DNA of 64,000 bases from Coprousia sp963931435 (GTDB taxonomy: Bacteria > Actinomycetota > Coriobacteriia > Coriobacteriales > Coriobacteriaceae), in assembly GCA_963931435.1 (NCBI GenBank), contig OZ007012.1:1488001-1552000 (forward strand), written 5' to 3'. Under the pieces are notes generated by a model that saw nothing but the letters and a program-made list of their open reading frames with translations, ran no database searches and was not told the DNA's origin. A program made the translations under genes and the position numbers. Shown here in pieces: positions 45,041-53,833 of this stretch (positions are counted from its first letter, which is position 1; each line of letters begins with the position of its first letter).

Positions 45041-46456
45041 CTACAGGTCGAGCTCCATGAGGCGCAGGATGGCGAGAACGTACATCTTGAGGGCGCGGCG
45101 CAGCAGCTCCTCGTTGGCGCCCTCGTCGGCGCCGTGCATGGGACCCACCCATGCCGGAACGTGCTCCATCTCCTCCTCGGGACCGAACGAGACCGCTTTC
45201 TTGAAGCAGCGCGCGTAGGTGCCGCCGCCCATGGCGAAGGGCTTGGCGTCCTTGCCGGTGACCTCGTTGTAGGTGTCGATGAGCGTCCGCACCGCCGGAT
45301 GGTCCGCGTCGACCGAGAACGGCACCTTGGTCATGTCGATCTCGAGCGTGGCGCCGTAGCGCTCCGCGAGCGCGGAGAGCGTCTCGGTCATCTCGTCGGC
45401 GGAAATGCTGTCGGGATAGCGGGAATCGATGGTCTGGCGGATGCGGCCGTCCCCCACCGCGACCACGCTCGGGATCACCGTCAGCGGACCGAACGCCTCG
45501 TTGGCGCTCGCGATACCCATCGCAGCGCCGTCGGTGCCGGCGTGCACGATGGAGAGCAGCTCGATGAAGGGGCGCTCGCCCTCGGCGAGGAGCTCAGGAT
45601 GGGCGGCGAGATAGCCCACGATGACGCCCACGGCGTTGATGGTACCGGCGGGCATCGAGGCGTGGCCGCCCACGCCCTGCGCCGTGATGCGCGCCACGCC
45701 GGGCCGCACCGCCTCGAACGAGAGGCGGTCGGCGTCGCGTACCGGGGCGGGCAGCTCGGCGGCGTCGCAGGCGATCTCCAGCACCGACGCACCGGGGATG
45801 GCGTTGGTCACCTCGGCGCCCGACCATGAGAGGATGCGGCCGCCCTCGACGGGGCCGCTCACGAAGGTCGCGTTGTAGAGGCCCTTCTCCGCGTTGCAGA
45901 CGGGGAACTCCGCATCCGGGGTGAACAGGAACGCCGGATCCTCATGCCCGGCGAGGTAGTGGTGAACGTCGGTCATGCCCACTTCCTCATCGCACCCCAA
46001 AAGCGCGCGGAACGTGTAGCGGGGACGGATCCCCTCGCGCAGCAGGAAGGCGCCTGCGTAGAGCGAGAGGACGGCCGGGCCCTTGTCATCGATGACGCCA
46101 CGGCCCAGAAGCCACCCCTCGCGCTCGCGGACGCGGAAGGGATCGTCCGTCCAACCGGGACCGGCGGGGACCACGTCCACATGGGCGATCGTCGCGACCT
46201 GCTCGCCGCGCTCGCCGGGGATGTCCGCCCAACCGATGTAGCCGTCGTCGTCGCCCGTCTCGTAGCCCAGGCGGCGCGCGATGGCGAGCGCGCAATCGAG
46301 CGCCTCGCGCACCGGCCGTCCGAAGGGGGCTCCGGGCTCCGCCCTCGACACGTCGGCGACGGAGGGGTGGGAGACGAGCTCCTTGATGTCGGCGATCACG
46401 CTCGACCATACCTCGTCGATATAGGCGTCGACGCGCGCCTCAAGCTTGGTATCCAT
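45041..46456 (-). CDS. M20 family dipeptidase (PepV-like)
   Basis: 471-residue cytoplasmic zinc dipeptidase. Metal and catalytic residues visible are His and Asp in IAHVDVVPAGPGW, Asp in RGVIDDKGPAVLS, the Glu pair in GCDEEVGMTD, Asp in LFTPDAEFPV and the late His in VGPMHGADEG. Length and the AFPMGGGTYAR-like segment (FAMGGGTYARCFKKAVSFGP) match PepV, which cleaves N-terminal residues of dipeptides and carnosine-like substrates. ATG 46456 follows AGGAAGGA. A HAD phosphatase gene lies upstream on the same strand. Confidence 0.92.
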   Translation of the reverse strand: MDTKLEARVDAYIDEVWSSVIADIKELVSHPSVADVSRAEPGAPFGRPVREALDCALAIARRLGYETGDDDGYIGWADIPGERGEQVATIAHVDVVPAGPGWTDDPFRVREREGWLLGRGVIDDKGPAVLSLYAGAFLLREGIRPRYTFRALLGCDEEVGMTDVHHYLAGHEDPAFLFTPDAEFPVCNAEKGLYNATFVSGPVEGGRILSWSGAEVTNAIPGASVLEIACDAAELPAPVRDADRLSFEAVRPGVARITAQGVGGHASMPAGTINAVGVIVGYLAAHPELLAEGERPFIELLSIVHAGTDGAAMGIASANEAFGPLTVIPSVVAVGDGRIRQTIDSRYPDSISADEMTETLSALAERYGATLEIDMTKVPFSVDADHPAVRTLIDTYNEVTGKDAKPFAMGGGTYARCFKKAVSFGPEEEMEHVPAWVGPMHGADEGANEELLRRALKMYVLAILRLMELDL

Positions 46457-46543
46457 GGCATCCTTCCTCATCCCGCCGCGTCAGCGGCGCCGGTTGGCAA
46501 GCATACGGTCCCTATAGTACCCCGAATGGACGCGCCCGGTCCG

Positions 46544-47200
46544 TCACGCCCCGAGCAGGGGCGCCGCCTCCGCGGCGCCCGCGCACAAGGCGTCCGCACC
46601 GGCTGCGGCGAGCTCGGCGCGAGCAGCCTCGTCCTGGTAGATGCCGATGCAGGGCACGCCCGCCGCATGCGCCCCCTCGACGTCGTGACGCCGATCGCCC
46701 ACGTGCACCGCCTCGGCAGCCGACGCGCCCAGAAGGTCGAGCGCCGCGCGGATGCTCTCCTCCTTGGTGTCGCGCCCCGGCTCGAGGCGTCCGGCGATGG
46801 CATCGAAGGCGGGCAGATCGAGGGTGGAGAGCATCGCGCGGGCCGAAGACTCCAGACGCGACGTGGCCACCGCGATCCGCGCACCGCGCGCCTTGAGGCC
46901 GAGCAGAAGCTCGGCGATGCCCGGCAGCACGGGATAGTCAGCGGGGCCCACCTCCTCGGCGAAGAGCGCGCGATAGGTGGCGACCATGGTCAGCGCCTCG
47001 TCGCGCGTCACGCCCGCGACCTCCATGAACCCGTTGACGAGCGGCGGGCCGATGAACCTCCTGAGATCCCCCACCTCATCGGGATCGATGCCATGCGCCC
47101 TGAGAGCGCCCGCCGCGCAGTGCACCACGGCCGGACCGGTATCGGCGATGGTCCCATCGAAATCGAACAGGACCACCGGACGGTCGGCGAACGTCGTCAT
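46544..47200 (-). CDS. HAD hydrolase, phosphoglycolate-phosphatase-like
   Basis: 218-residue HAD phosphatase with a C1 helical cap. Motif I VLFDFDGTIADTG, motif II AVATSRLESSA, the Lys-containing motif III region RDTKEESIRAALDLLG and motif IV VHVGDRRHDVEGAHAAG. The cap region VGDLRRFIGPPLVNGF resembles Gph/PpaX enzymes, which clear phosphoglycolate or pyrophosphate. ATG 47200 follows GAAGGAGG; TTG 47209 is less likely. It lies between rpsA and the dipeptidase gene on the same strand. Confidence 0.88.
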   Translation of the reverse strand: MTTFADRPVVLFDFDGTIADTGPAVVHCAAGALRAHGIDPDEVGDLRRFIGPPLVNGFMEVAGVTRDEALTMVATYRALFAEEVGPADYPVLPGIAELLLGLKARGARIAVATSRLESSARAMLSTLDLPAFDAIAGRLEPGRDTKEESIRAALDLLGASAAEAVHVGDRRHDVEGAHAAGVPCIGIYQDEAARAELAAAGADALCAGAAEAAPLLGA

Positions 47201-47226
47201 CAGAACCAACCTCCTTCTTCAGCAAA

Positions 47227-47254
47227 AGGCCCCGCCGCTCAAGCGACGGGGCCT
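47227..47254 (-). terminator. Rho-independent terminator of rpsA
   Basis: On the minus strand AGGCCCCG...CGGGGCCT forms a GC-rich stem followed by TTTTGCT, 33 bases past the rpsA stop. It is one of only two hairpins in the window with a clear T-run. Confidence 0.8.
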
Positions 47255-47286
47255 GCGTTCAAGCTATGGGAACCGGAGTGGAGCGC

Positions 47287-48444
47287 CTACTCGGCGTCCT
47301 TCTCCTCGGGCTTGTCCAGCGGAGCAACCTCGATCTCCACGCCGAGGGTCTCGGCGGCGGACTTCATCGAGAGGCTGATGCGGCGACGGTCGAGATCGAT
47401 CTCCATGACCTTGACCTGCACCTTGTCGCCCACATGGGTGACCTGGCTGGGCTGGTCCACGTGCTTGTTGGCCATCTCGGAGATGTGCACGAGGCCCTCG
47501 ATGCCCTCACCGAGATCGACGAACGCGCCGAACGGCACGAGCTTGGTGACGGTGCCCTCGACGATGGCGCCGACCGGATACTTCTTGACGAGCGAACGCC
47601 ACGGATCCTCGGTGGTCTGCTTGAGGCCGAGCGAGATGCGCTCGCGGTTGAGATCGACGTCGAGCACCTCGACCTCGACCTCCTGGCCGACCTTGACGAC
47701 CTCGGAGGGGTGGTTGACGTGGTTCCAGGAGAGCTCGGAGATGTGGATGAGGCCGTCGATGCCGCCCAGATCCACGAAGGCGCCGAAGTCCACGATCGAG
47801 GACACGGTGCCCTTGAGGCGCATGCCGGCCTTGAGCTTGGAGAGGATCTCGGTGCGCTCGGCCTTGCGGGACTCCTCGAGCACCACGCGGCGGGACAGCA
47901 CGACGTTGTTGCGGTTGCGGTCCATCTCGATCACGCGGGCCTCGATGCGGGTGCCGAGATAGGAGCTGAGGTCCTTCACGCGGCGCAGGTCCACGAGCGA
48001 GGCGGGCAGGAAGCCGCGCAGACCGATGTCGAGGATAAGGCCGCCCTTGACGACCTCGATGACCTCGCCCTCGACGTTCTCGCCGGAGTTGAACTTCTCC
48101 TCGATGCGGTTCCAGGCGCGCTCGTACTCGGCGCGCTTCTTGGAGAGCACGAGGCGACCGTCCTTGTCCTCCTTCTGGAGAACCAGGGCCTCGATGGAGT
48201 CACCGAGCGAAACGATGTCAGCAGGATTGGCATCCTTGCGGATGGAAAGCTCGCGCACCGGGATGACGCCCTCGGACTTGAATCCGATATCGACCAGGAC
48301 CTCGTCCTTCTCGATCTTGACGACGGTGCCGCTGACCAGGTCGCCCTCATCGAAGTCGGTGATGGTGCCGTCGATGAGGCTGTTCATCTCCTCCTCGTTG
48401 ACATCATCGAGGGAGAAGATGGACGCGTTTTGAATCTCACTCAA
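47287..48444 (-). CDS. rpsA: 30S ribosomal protein S1
   Basis: 385-residue RNA-binding protein with four S1 (OB-fold) domains, which helps recruit mRNA to the 30S subunit. Repeats begin near GDLVSGTVVKIEKDEVLVDI, then GENVEGEVIEVVKGGLILDI, KLKAGMRLKGTVSSIVDFGA and VGAIVEGTVTKLVPFGAFVD; the last two each carry HISE. Four domains instead of the six of E. coli is usual for actinobacteria. TTG 48444 is chosen: AAAGGGG lies 7 bases upstream and the protein then begins with the acidic SEIQNASIFSLDDV. It has a strong promoter and a leader of about 125 bases. Confidence 0.95.
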   Translation of the reverse strand: MSEIQNASIFSLDDVNEEEMNSLIDGTITDFDEGDLVSGTVVKIEKDEVLVDIGFKSEGVIPVRELSIRKDANPADIVSLGDSIEALVLQKEDKDGRLVLSKKRAEYERAWNRIEEKFNSGENVEGEVIEVVKGGLILDIGLRGFLPASLVDLRRVKDLSSYLGTRIEARVIEMDRNRNNVVLSRRVVLEESRKAERTEILSKLKAGMRLKGTVSSIVDFGAFVDLGGIDGLIHISELSWNHVNHPSEVVKVGQEVEVEVLDVDLNRERISLGLKQTTEDPWRSLVKKYPVGAIVEGTVTKLVPFGAFVDLGEGIEGLVHISEMANKHVDQPSQVTHVGDKVQVKVMEIDLDRRRISLSMKSAAETLGVEIEVAPLDKPEEKDAE

Positions 48445-48576
48445 AGGTGGACCCCTTTCGATGTACGGGGCCCCGATTGCAAAGACCTGCAGATGGGCAC
48501 GGCTCGCGCCGCGCACACCGTTGGAACACTCGGGGGCCGACAGATACTTTCGTGAACCCTACGTTCACAGGCCTAT

Positions 48577-48605
48577 AGAATACGTTGAAACGACCGCTTT
48601 TTCAA
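48577..48605 (-). promoter_or_regulatory. rpsA promoter
   Basis: On the minus strand TTGAAA (complement of 48600-48605) and TATTCT (complement of 48577-48582) are 17 bases apart, a near-consensus promoter. The leader contains a small hairpin (GTGAAC at 48552-48557 with GTTCAC at 48563-48568). Confidence 0.75.
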
Positions 48606-48733
48606 GGATGACTTGCCTGTTTTTTCATACGCAGGCACCTTTCGCGCCCCTCTTCGCCCAGCGGTCGGGCGGACACGGTGAACGGCATGGCGCAAAATGG
48701 GTACAACCGCAAGAACCCGGTTAGGAGGAACGC

Positions 48734-49522
48734 GTGCTCAAGGCCGTTTGCTTCGACATGGACGACACCCTGCTCAGCATCAACCTGGGCGCGTTCATCG
48801 CCGTCCTCATGAAGGACGAGTCCGGCCTGATCGCCGACATCGGGCGCCGCAACCCCCTCTCGATGATGGCGGCGTGGGGCGGCGCCATGCTCGACCTCAA
48901 CAACAACGCGCGCCCCGCAGGCGACGAGCGCACCAACTACGCCTTCTTCTGCGACGTCATCCGCGAGCGGAGCGGCGTGGCGCTCGACGACCCGGTGGTG
49001 GCGGACGCCTTCGCCTTCTACGAGCGCGAGATCCTCCCCTGCCGCAACGACGCGCTCATCGCGGCCTGCCCGCGCGCGGGCGCGCACGAGGCCGTCGAGG
49101 CGGTGCTGGCGCGGGGCCTGCGCATCGCGCTGCTCACCAACCCGAGCTTCACCGTCGACTGCATCCGCTGCCGCATGGGCTGGGGCGGCATGCTCGACAT
49201 GCCGTTCGAGCTCGTCACCACGATGGAGAACAGCACCCGCTGCAAACCCTCCCCTGCGTACTATCTGGAGAGCCTCGAGGAGCTGGGGCTCACGCCGGAT
49301 GAGGTCCTCATGGTGGGCAACGACCCCAAACGCGACTTCCCCACCCCCGACTGCGGCATCCAGACGGCCTACGTGGGCGGCGGGCGCGCCCCGGTGCGCG
49401 CCACCTGGGCGGGATCGATGGCCGATTTCGCCCGCAGCCTGCCCGAGATCGAGGAGCGCTTCGCCGAGCGCCAGGAGCGCGGCCTCATGGAGATCGTCCA
49501 GGACACCGCCGCGCGCCGCTAG
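48734..49522 (+). CDS. HAD hydrolase
   Basis: 262-residue HAD-superfamily phosphatase. Motif I AVCFDMDDTLLSINLGAF, motif II IALLTNPSFTVD, a basic motif III region CKPSPAYYLESLEELGL and motif IV VLMVGNDPKRDFPTPDCG. The helical cap between motifs I and II suits a small soluble substrate, which is not identifiable. GTG 48734 follows TTAGGAGGAA, a strong ribosome site. A GGGTACAAC motif lies about 35 bases upstream, also seen before the MmcQ/YjbR gene (about 7504), and could be a -10 context. Confidence 0.85.
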   Translation: MLKAVCFDMDDTLLSINLGAFIAVLMKDESGLIADIGRRNPLSMMAAWGGAMLDLNNNARPAGDERTNYAFFCDVIRERSGVALDDPVVADAFAFYEREILPCRNDALIAACPRAGAHEAVEAVLARGLRIALLTNPSFTVDCIRCRMGWGGMLDMPFELVTTMENSTRCKPSPAYYLESLEELGLTPDEVLMVGNDPKRDFPTPDCGIQTAYVGGGRAPVRATWAGSMADFARSLPEIEERFAERQERGLMEIVQDTAARR

Positions 49523-49547
49523 CATCCGTCTCCCGGGCGCCCTGTCC

Positions 49548-50975
49548 CTAGGCCCCCTGCCCCATGTCGATCACGGTTCCGAGCGCGCCGAGCCGCTCCC
49601 CGTCGCGCTCGAGCGCCTCCTCCACGAGCTCCAGCTGCTCGGCCACGCGCTCGGGCGCGGTGCCGCCCTGCGTCGTACGCGCCCGCACCACGGCGTCGAG
49701 GTCGAGCGCGCCGGTGATGTCGGGGTCGAACAGCTCGCTCGCCGCCTGGAACGTCTCGAAGGGCAGCTCGGAGATGTCCACGCCCGCCTTCTCGGCCTCG
49801 AGCACCAGATGCCCCACCACCGCGTGCGCCTCGCGGAACGGCATCCCGCGCTTGGCGAGGTAGTCGGCCACGTCGGTGGCCGCCAGGTGCCCCCGGTGCA
49901 TGACGGAGCGCATGCGCTCGGGTCGCACGGTCCAGGTGCTCACCATGCCCGCCATGACGCCCAGGCACTGCAGCAGCGTGTGCGCCGCGTCGAGGGCGCC
50001 CTCCTTGTCCTCCTGCATGTCCTTGTTGTAGGCGAGCGGCAGCCCCTTCATCGTCACCAGGAGCTGCATCAGGTCGCCCACCACGCGCCCCGTCTTGCCG
50101 CGGATGAGCTCGGCGAAATCGGGGTTCTTCTTCTGCGGCATGATCGAGGAGCCGGTGGAGAAGGCGTCGGAGAGCGTGATGAAGCCGAACTCCTGGCTCG
50201 ACCACAGCACGATCTCCTCGCTCATGCGCGAGAGGTGCACCGCCATGACCGAGCAGGCGTATTCCAGATCGAGCAGGAAATCGCGATCCGAGACGGCGTC
50301 GAGCGAGTTCTCGACCACGCGCGCGAACCCCAGGCGCTCGGCCGTCATCCGCCGGTCGAGCGGATAGCTCGTCCCGGCGAGCGCCGCCGCGCCCAGGGGG
50401 TTGGCGTCCGCCGCGTCGAAGGCGGCGGAGAGGCGGCCGAAGTCGCGCGCGAGCATCCAGGCGTAGGCCAGCAGATGGTGCGCGAAGAGCACCGGCTGGG
50501 CGTGCTGCAGGTGCGTCATGCCCGGCAGCACCGCGTCGCCCGCATCGCGCGCGGCCGCGACCACGGCCCGCCTCAGGCGCAGGTTGGCCGCCATGAGGTC
50601 GCGCGCGAGCGCCTTTGCGGCGAGGCGCGTGTCGGTCGCCACCTGGTCGTTGCGGCTGCGCCCCGTGTGCAGGCGCGCGCCCGCCGCGCCGATGCGGCGC
50701 GTGAGCTCGCTCTCGACGGCCATGTGGATGTCCTCGTCGTTGATGTCGAAGGTGAAGCGGCCGGCGTCGATATCGGCCTCGATGGCATCGAGGCCCGCGC
50801 AGATGGCGTCGCGATCGGCCTCGGATATGACGCCCTGCGCCGCGAGCATGGTCGCATGCGCCTTGGATCCGGCTATGTCCTGCCGGTAGAGCTTGCGATC
50901 GACCGGCAGCGACGCGCCGAACTCCTGCGTGGCCTCGGCCACGTTCTCCTCAAACCGACCGCCCCAGAGCGCCAT
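49548..50975 (-). CDS. argH: argininosuccinate lyase
   Basis: Last enzyme of arginine synthesis: splits argininosuccinate into arginine and fumarate. 475 residues, normal length. N-terminal MALWGGRFEENVAEATQEFG, the active-site segments HTGRSRNDQVATDTRLA and THLQHAQPVLFAHHLLAYAW, and the flexible signature loop GSSIMPQKKNPDFAELIRGK are all intact. ATG 50975 follows GAGGAAGGGG. argG lies 530 bases upstream on the same strand, so the pair is split by a long gap with a possible terminator. Confidence 0.97.
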   Translation of the reverse strand: MALWGGRFEENVAEATQEFGASLPVDRKLYRQDIAGSKAHATMLAAQGVISEADRDAICAGLDAIEADIDAGRFTFDINDEDIHMAVESELTRRIGAAGARLHTGRSRNDQVATDTRLAAKALARDLMAANLRLRRAVVAAARDAGDAVLPGMTHLQHAQPVLFAHHLLAYAWMLARDFGRLSAAFDAADANPLGAAALAGTSYPLDRRMTAERLGFARVVENSLDAVSDRDFLLDLEYACSVMAVHLSRMSEEIVLWSSQEFGFITLSDAFSTGSSIMPQKKNPDFAELIRGKTGRVVGDLMQLLVTMKGLPLAYNKDMQEDKEGALDAAHTLLQCLGVMAGMVSTWTVRPERMRSVMHRGHLAATDVADYLAKRGMPFREAHAVVGHLVLEAEKAGVDISELPFETFQAASELFDPDITGALDLDAVVRARTTQGGTAPERVAEQLELVEEALERDGERLGALGTVIDMGQGA

Positions 50976-51505
50976 CTCGGCCCCTTCCTCTCGAACTGAA
51001 ACGTTGGTGCACAGCATACCGCAGCCGCTCCCGGCCACCGGCGCCAACTCGACCCGGAAAAATGTGCGGGAAACGGGAATCTCCGAGCAGCCGCCCTTGA
51101 GCCCGTAGAAAAAGCGCAGATCAAAGGCGCGGCTCCCAATGGGCCACGCGCTGCAGGGCGCATCAGGCACATTTAACCCCGTTGAGCTGACGCGGATCGG
51201 ACGGAAACGAGAACGTCCCATCGGGGTCCTCCCCGATGGGACGCCCGAACGCGTTGTTCTCGCCCTCCAGATGACCGCAGCGCGTCATGTCACCCCCGAA
51301 AGGCATCCCTTGGCGCCGCAGGTCGACCCGCCGAGCGCCGAGATGCGGTGCCTGGGATGCTTCGCAGCACGCCGCGCCACCCCGCAGGTCGGCGAGCGAC
51401 ACCGAGGTGCGTCAGATTGCCGTGAACGAAGAGGGAGGACGCCTCAGGGCGCCGACCGATGAGTGAACGGCAAGGTGGCGTGCCTCGGCGCCGCGCAGCA
51501 GCCCG
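50976..51505. other. 530-base gap between argG and argH
   Basis: No gene is supported. A minus-strand open frame (51163-51402) has no good ribosome site or recognisable domain. The gap holds a 12-bp-stem hairpin at 51215-51242 and, just before it, CGGACGG with a nearby ACGTCCC, which loosely resembles the repeat family at 17176. Confidence 0.4.
51215..51242 (-). terminator. 12-bp hairpin downstream of argG
   Basis: GTCCCATCGGGG at 51215-51226 pairs perfectly with CCCCGATGGGAC at 51231-51242 around a 4-base loop. On the minus strand it is followed by a modestly T-rich stretch, fitting termination of argG. Confidence 0.55.
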
Positions 51506-52720
51506 CTACAGCTGCGAGCCCGGCCCCTGCATGCGCGACCAGGTCCGCGACTGCATGCTGTGCAGCTCGATGAACCCGGGCGCCGCCTCGTGCGGGAAGA
51601 TGTCGCCCTCGTCGTAGGTCGCGAGCGGCTTGGAGTAGAGGCTGTACGGCGAGCGCACGCCGTCCATAAAGAGGCCGCCGCGGCAGAGCTTGAAGCGCAC
51701 CTCGCCCGTGACGTACTTCTGGGTGTAGGCGTTGTAGGCGTCGATGGCCTGGCGGTTCTGCGAGTACCACAGGCCGCGGTAGACGGCGCTCGCCCACTCG
51801 ACATCGAGCTTGGCCTTCTCCTTCAGGGTCTCGTAATCGAGGCAGAGGGTCTCGAGGGTCTTGTGCGCCTCGATGAGCAGGAGCGCGCCCGGGCACTCGT
51901 AGCACTCGCGGCTCTTGATGCCCACCACGCGGTCCTCGATCATGTCGAGGCGGCCGTAGCCGTTGCGCCCGGCGATCTCGTTGGCCTTGATGATGAGGTC
52001 CAGAAGCGGCATCTCCTCGCCGTTGATGGAGGAGGGCACGCCGCCCGCGAAGCCGATCACCACGGTCTCGGGCTCGGCGGGAGCGTCCTCGGGCGCCGCG
52101 GTCATCGTCCAGATGTCCGCCGGCGGGGTGTTCCAGGTGTCCTCGAGCACGCCGCACTCGATGGCGCGGCCCCAGAGGTTGTCGTCGATGGAATAGGGCT
52201 TCTTCTTGGTGGTGGGCACCGGCACGTCATGCGCCGCGGCCCACTCCATCTCGGACTCGCGGGAGGTCAGATCCCACTCGCGCACCGGCGCGATGATCTC
52301 GAGGTCGGGGTCGAGCGCGCGAATGGAGGTCTCGAAGCGCACCTGGTCGTTGCCCTTGCCCGTGCAGCCGTGCGCGACGTACTTGGCGCCGTACTTGTGG
52401 GCCAGCTCCACGAGGTGCTTGGAGATGAGCGGGCGCGAGAGCGCCGAGAGCAGCGGGTAGACGCCCTCGTACTTGCCGTTGGCCCACACGGCCTTGGAGA
52501 GGAAGTCCTGCGCGTACTCGGCGCGCATGTCCACGGCCTCGCTCGCGATGGCGCCCATGTCGAGCGCCTTCTGACGGATCCACTCGAGGTCCTTCTCGTC
52601 CTGCCCGACGTTGCCGCAGATGGCGATCACGTCGAGGTTACGCTCGACCTGGAGCCACTTTATGCAGACCGAGGTGTCGAGGCCGCCGGAGTATGCGAGG
52701 ACTACCTTTTCTTTCTCCAT
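51506..52720 (-). CDS. argG: argininosuccinate synthase
   Basis: Joins citrulline and aspartate using ATP to make argininosuccinate. 404 residues. The N-terminal PP-loop reads VVLAYSGGLDTSVCIKWL. GCTGKGNDQVRFE, DNLWGRAIECGVLED and SRECYECPGALLLIEAHKTL are further family signatures. ATG 52720 follows GGAAAGG. The upstream 90 bases are AT-rich, with two TGTATATT motifs 30 bases apart, possible sites for an arginine regulator. It works with argH downstream. Confidence 0.97.
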   Translation of the reverse strand: MEKEKVVLAYSGGLDTSVCIKWLQVERNLDVIAICGNVGQDEKDLEWIRQKALDMGAIASEAVDMRAEYAQDFLSKAVWANGKYEGVYPLLSALSRPLISKHLVELAHKYGAKYVAHGCTGKGNDQVRFETSIRALDPDLEIIAPVREWDLTSRESEMEWAAAHDVPVPTTKKKPYSIDDNLWGRAIECGVLEDTWNTPPADIWTMTAAPEDAPAEPETVVIGFAGGVPSSINGEEMPLLDLIIKANEIAGRNGYGRLDMIEDRVVGIKSRECYECPGALLLIEAHKTLETLCLDYETLKEKAKLDVEWASAVYRGLWYSQNRQAIDAYNAYTQKYVTGEVRFKLCRGGLFMDGVRSPYSLYSKPLATYDEGDIFPHEAAPGFIELHSMQSRTWSRMQGPGSQL

Positions 52721-52924
52721 GTTCGTTCCTTTCCAAATATACGCAAATCTGTATATTTTTACCTCTGAAAACGCTTCTATGTATATTACACGATTCCATC
52801 GCATGCGTTGGGAGTTTCTTGATTCGGGCACAAACGAGCCGGGTTTGTTTCGAGCCCGTGAACGGCCCCGCAGCGGCAACCTGTTAGAATCCAAGGGAAT
52901 ACGCCCAGACGCGAAGGGACCCGC

Positions 52925-53764
52925 ATGCTCGACTACACCCAAGACCGTGACCTCGGCGGCATCAGGCTCATCGCCTGCGACATGGACCACACCCTGCTCG
53001 ACGACGACCGCACCCAGCCGCCGGGCATGGCGGAGCGCATCACCGCCCTCGAGGAGGCCGGCGTGGTCTTCTGCCCCGCGAGCGGCAGGCCGGGCCCCAC
53101 ACTGCAGATGATGTTCCCCGAGCACGCGCACGACATGGCGTTCTGCGCCGACAACGGAGCGGCCATCACCTACCGCGACGAGCTCATCTACAAGAGCCTC
53201 ATCGCGCCCGCGCTCTACCACGAGCTCGCACGCGAGACGGTCGCGGCGGACGCGGGCGTGCCCGTGCTGTGCGCGTTCGACCGCGCCTACGTCCCCGAGA
53301 GCGGACGCGTGCACCACGAGGCGCTGAGCGTGTACTACAAGCGGATCATCTACGTCCCCTCCATCGAGGAGCTCGAGGTGGAGGCCAACAAGTACACCAT
53401 CTACGCGGCGCGCAACGACAGCAAGGAGCTGTTCGACGCCGTCTTTGAACCCGCCTTCTCCGACCGGCTCGACGTGGCCTGCGCGGGCGTGGAGTGGATC
53501 GACTTCATGAACAAGGGCGTCAACAAGGGCGAGGGCCTGCGGCACCTGTGCCAGGTGCTCGGCATCGCCATCGCCGACGCCGCCGCCGTGGGCGACACCT
53601 ATAACGACACCGAGATGCTCGAGGCGGCGGGCCATAGCTTCATCGTCGCAAACGCCACGCCCGGCATGGAGGAGCACGCGGACTTCCGCATCCCCAGCAA
53701 CAACGATCGCGGCGTGGCGGCGCTCATCGACGCCATCCTCGCCGCCAAGCGGGCGCGGCGCTAG
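52925..53764 (+). CDS. Cof-type HAD phosphatase
   Basis: 279-residue HAD phosphatase with a C2 cap. Motif I IACDMDHTLLDDDRTQP, motif II CPASGRPGPTLQMMF, the Lys region FMNKGVNKGEGLRHLCQVLG and motif IV VGDTYNDTEMLEAAGHS. The substrate is probably a sugar or cofactor phosphate. ATG 52925 follows GAAGGGACC, and a TTAGAATCC -10-like element lies about 45 bases upstream, in the gap shared with argG. Confidence 0.9.
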   Translation: MLDYTQDRDLGGIRLIACDMDHTLLDDDRTQPPGMAERITALEEAGVVFCPASGRPGPTLQMMFPEHAHDMAFCADNGAAITYRDELIYKSLIAPALYHELARETVAADAGVPVLCAFDRAYVPESGRVHHEALSVYYKRIIYVPSIEELEVEANKYTIYAARNDSKELFDAVFEPAFSDRLDVACAGVEWIDFMNKGVNKGEGLRHLCQVLGIAIADAAAVGDTYNDTEMLEAAGHSFIVANATPGMEEHADFRIPSNNDRGVAALIDAILAAKRARR

Positions 53765-53833
53765 AGCGCTGGCGCCCGACGCGCGTCGTCGCGCAGCGGA
53801 GGCGCCGGCGCCGTCGAGCCGCACCCGCAGGCG

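Noticed and set aside
51163..51402. 79-codon minus-strand frame between argH and argG
   Set aside because: GTG start without a ribosome site, spans the argG terminator hairpin, no recognisable family.
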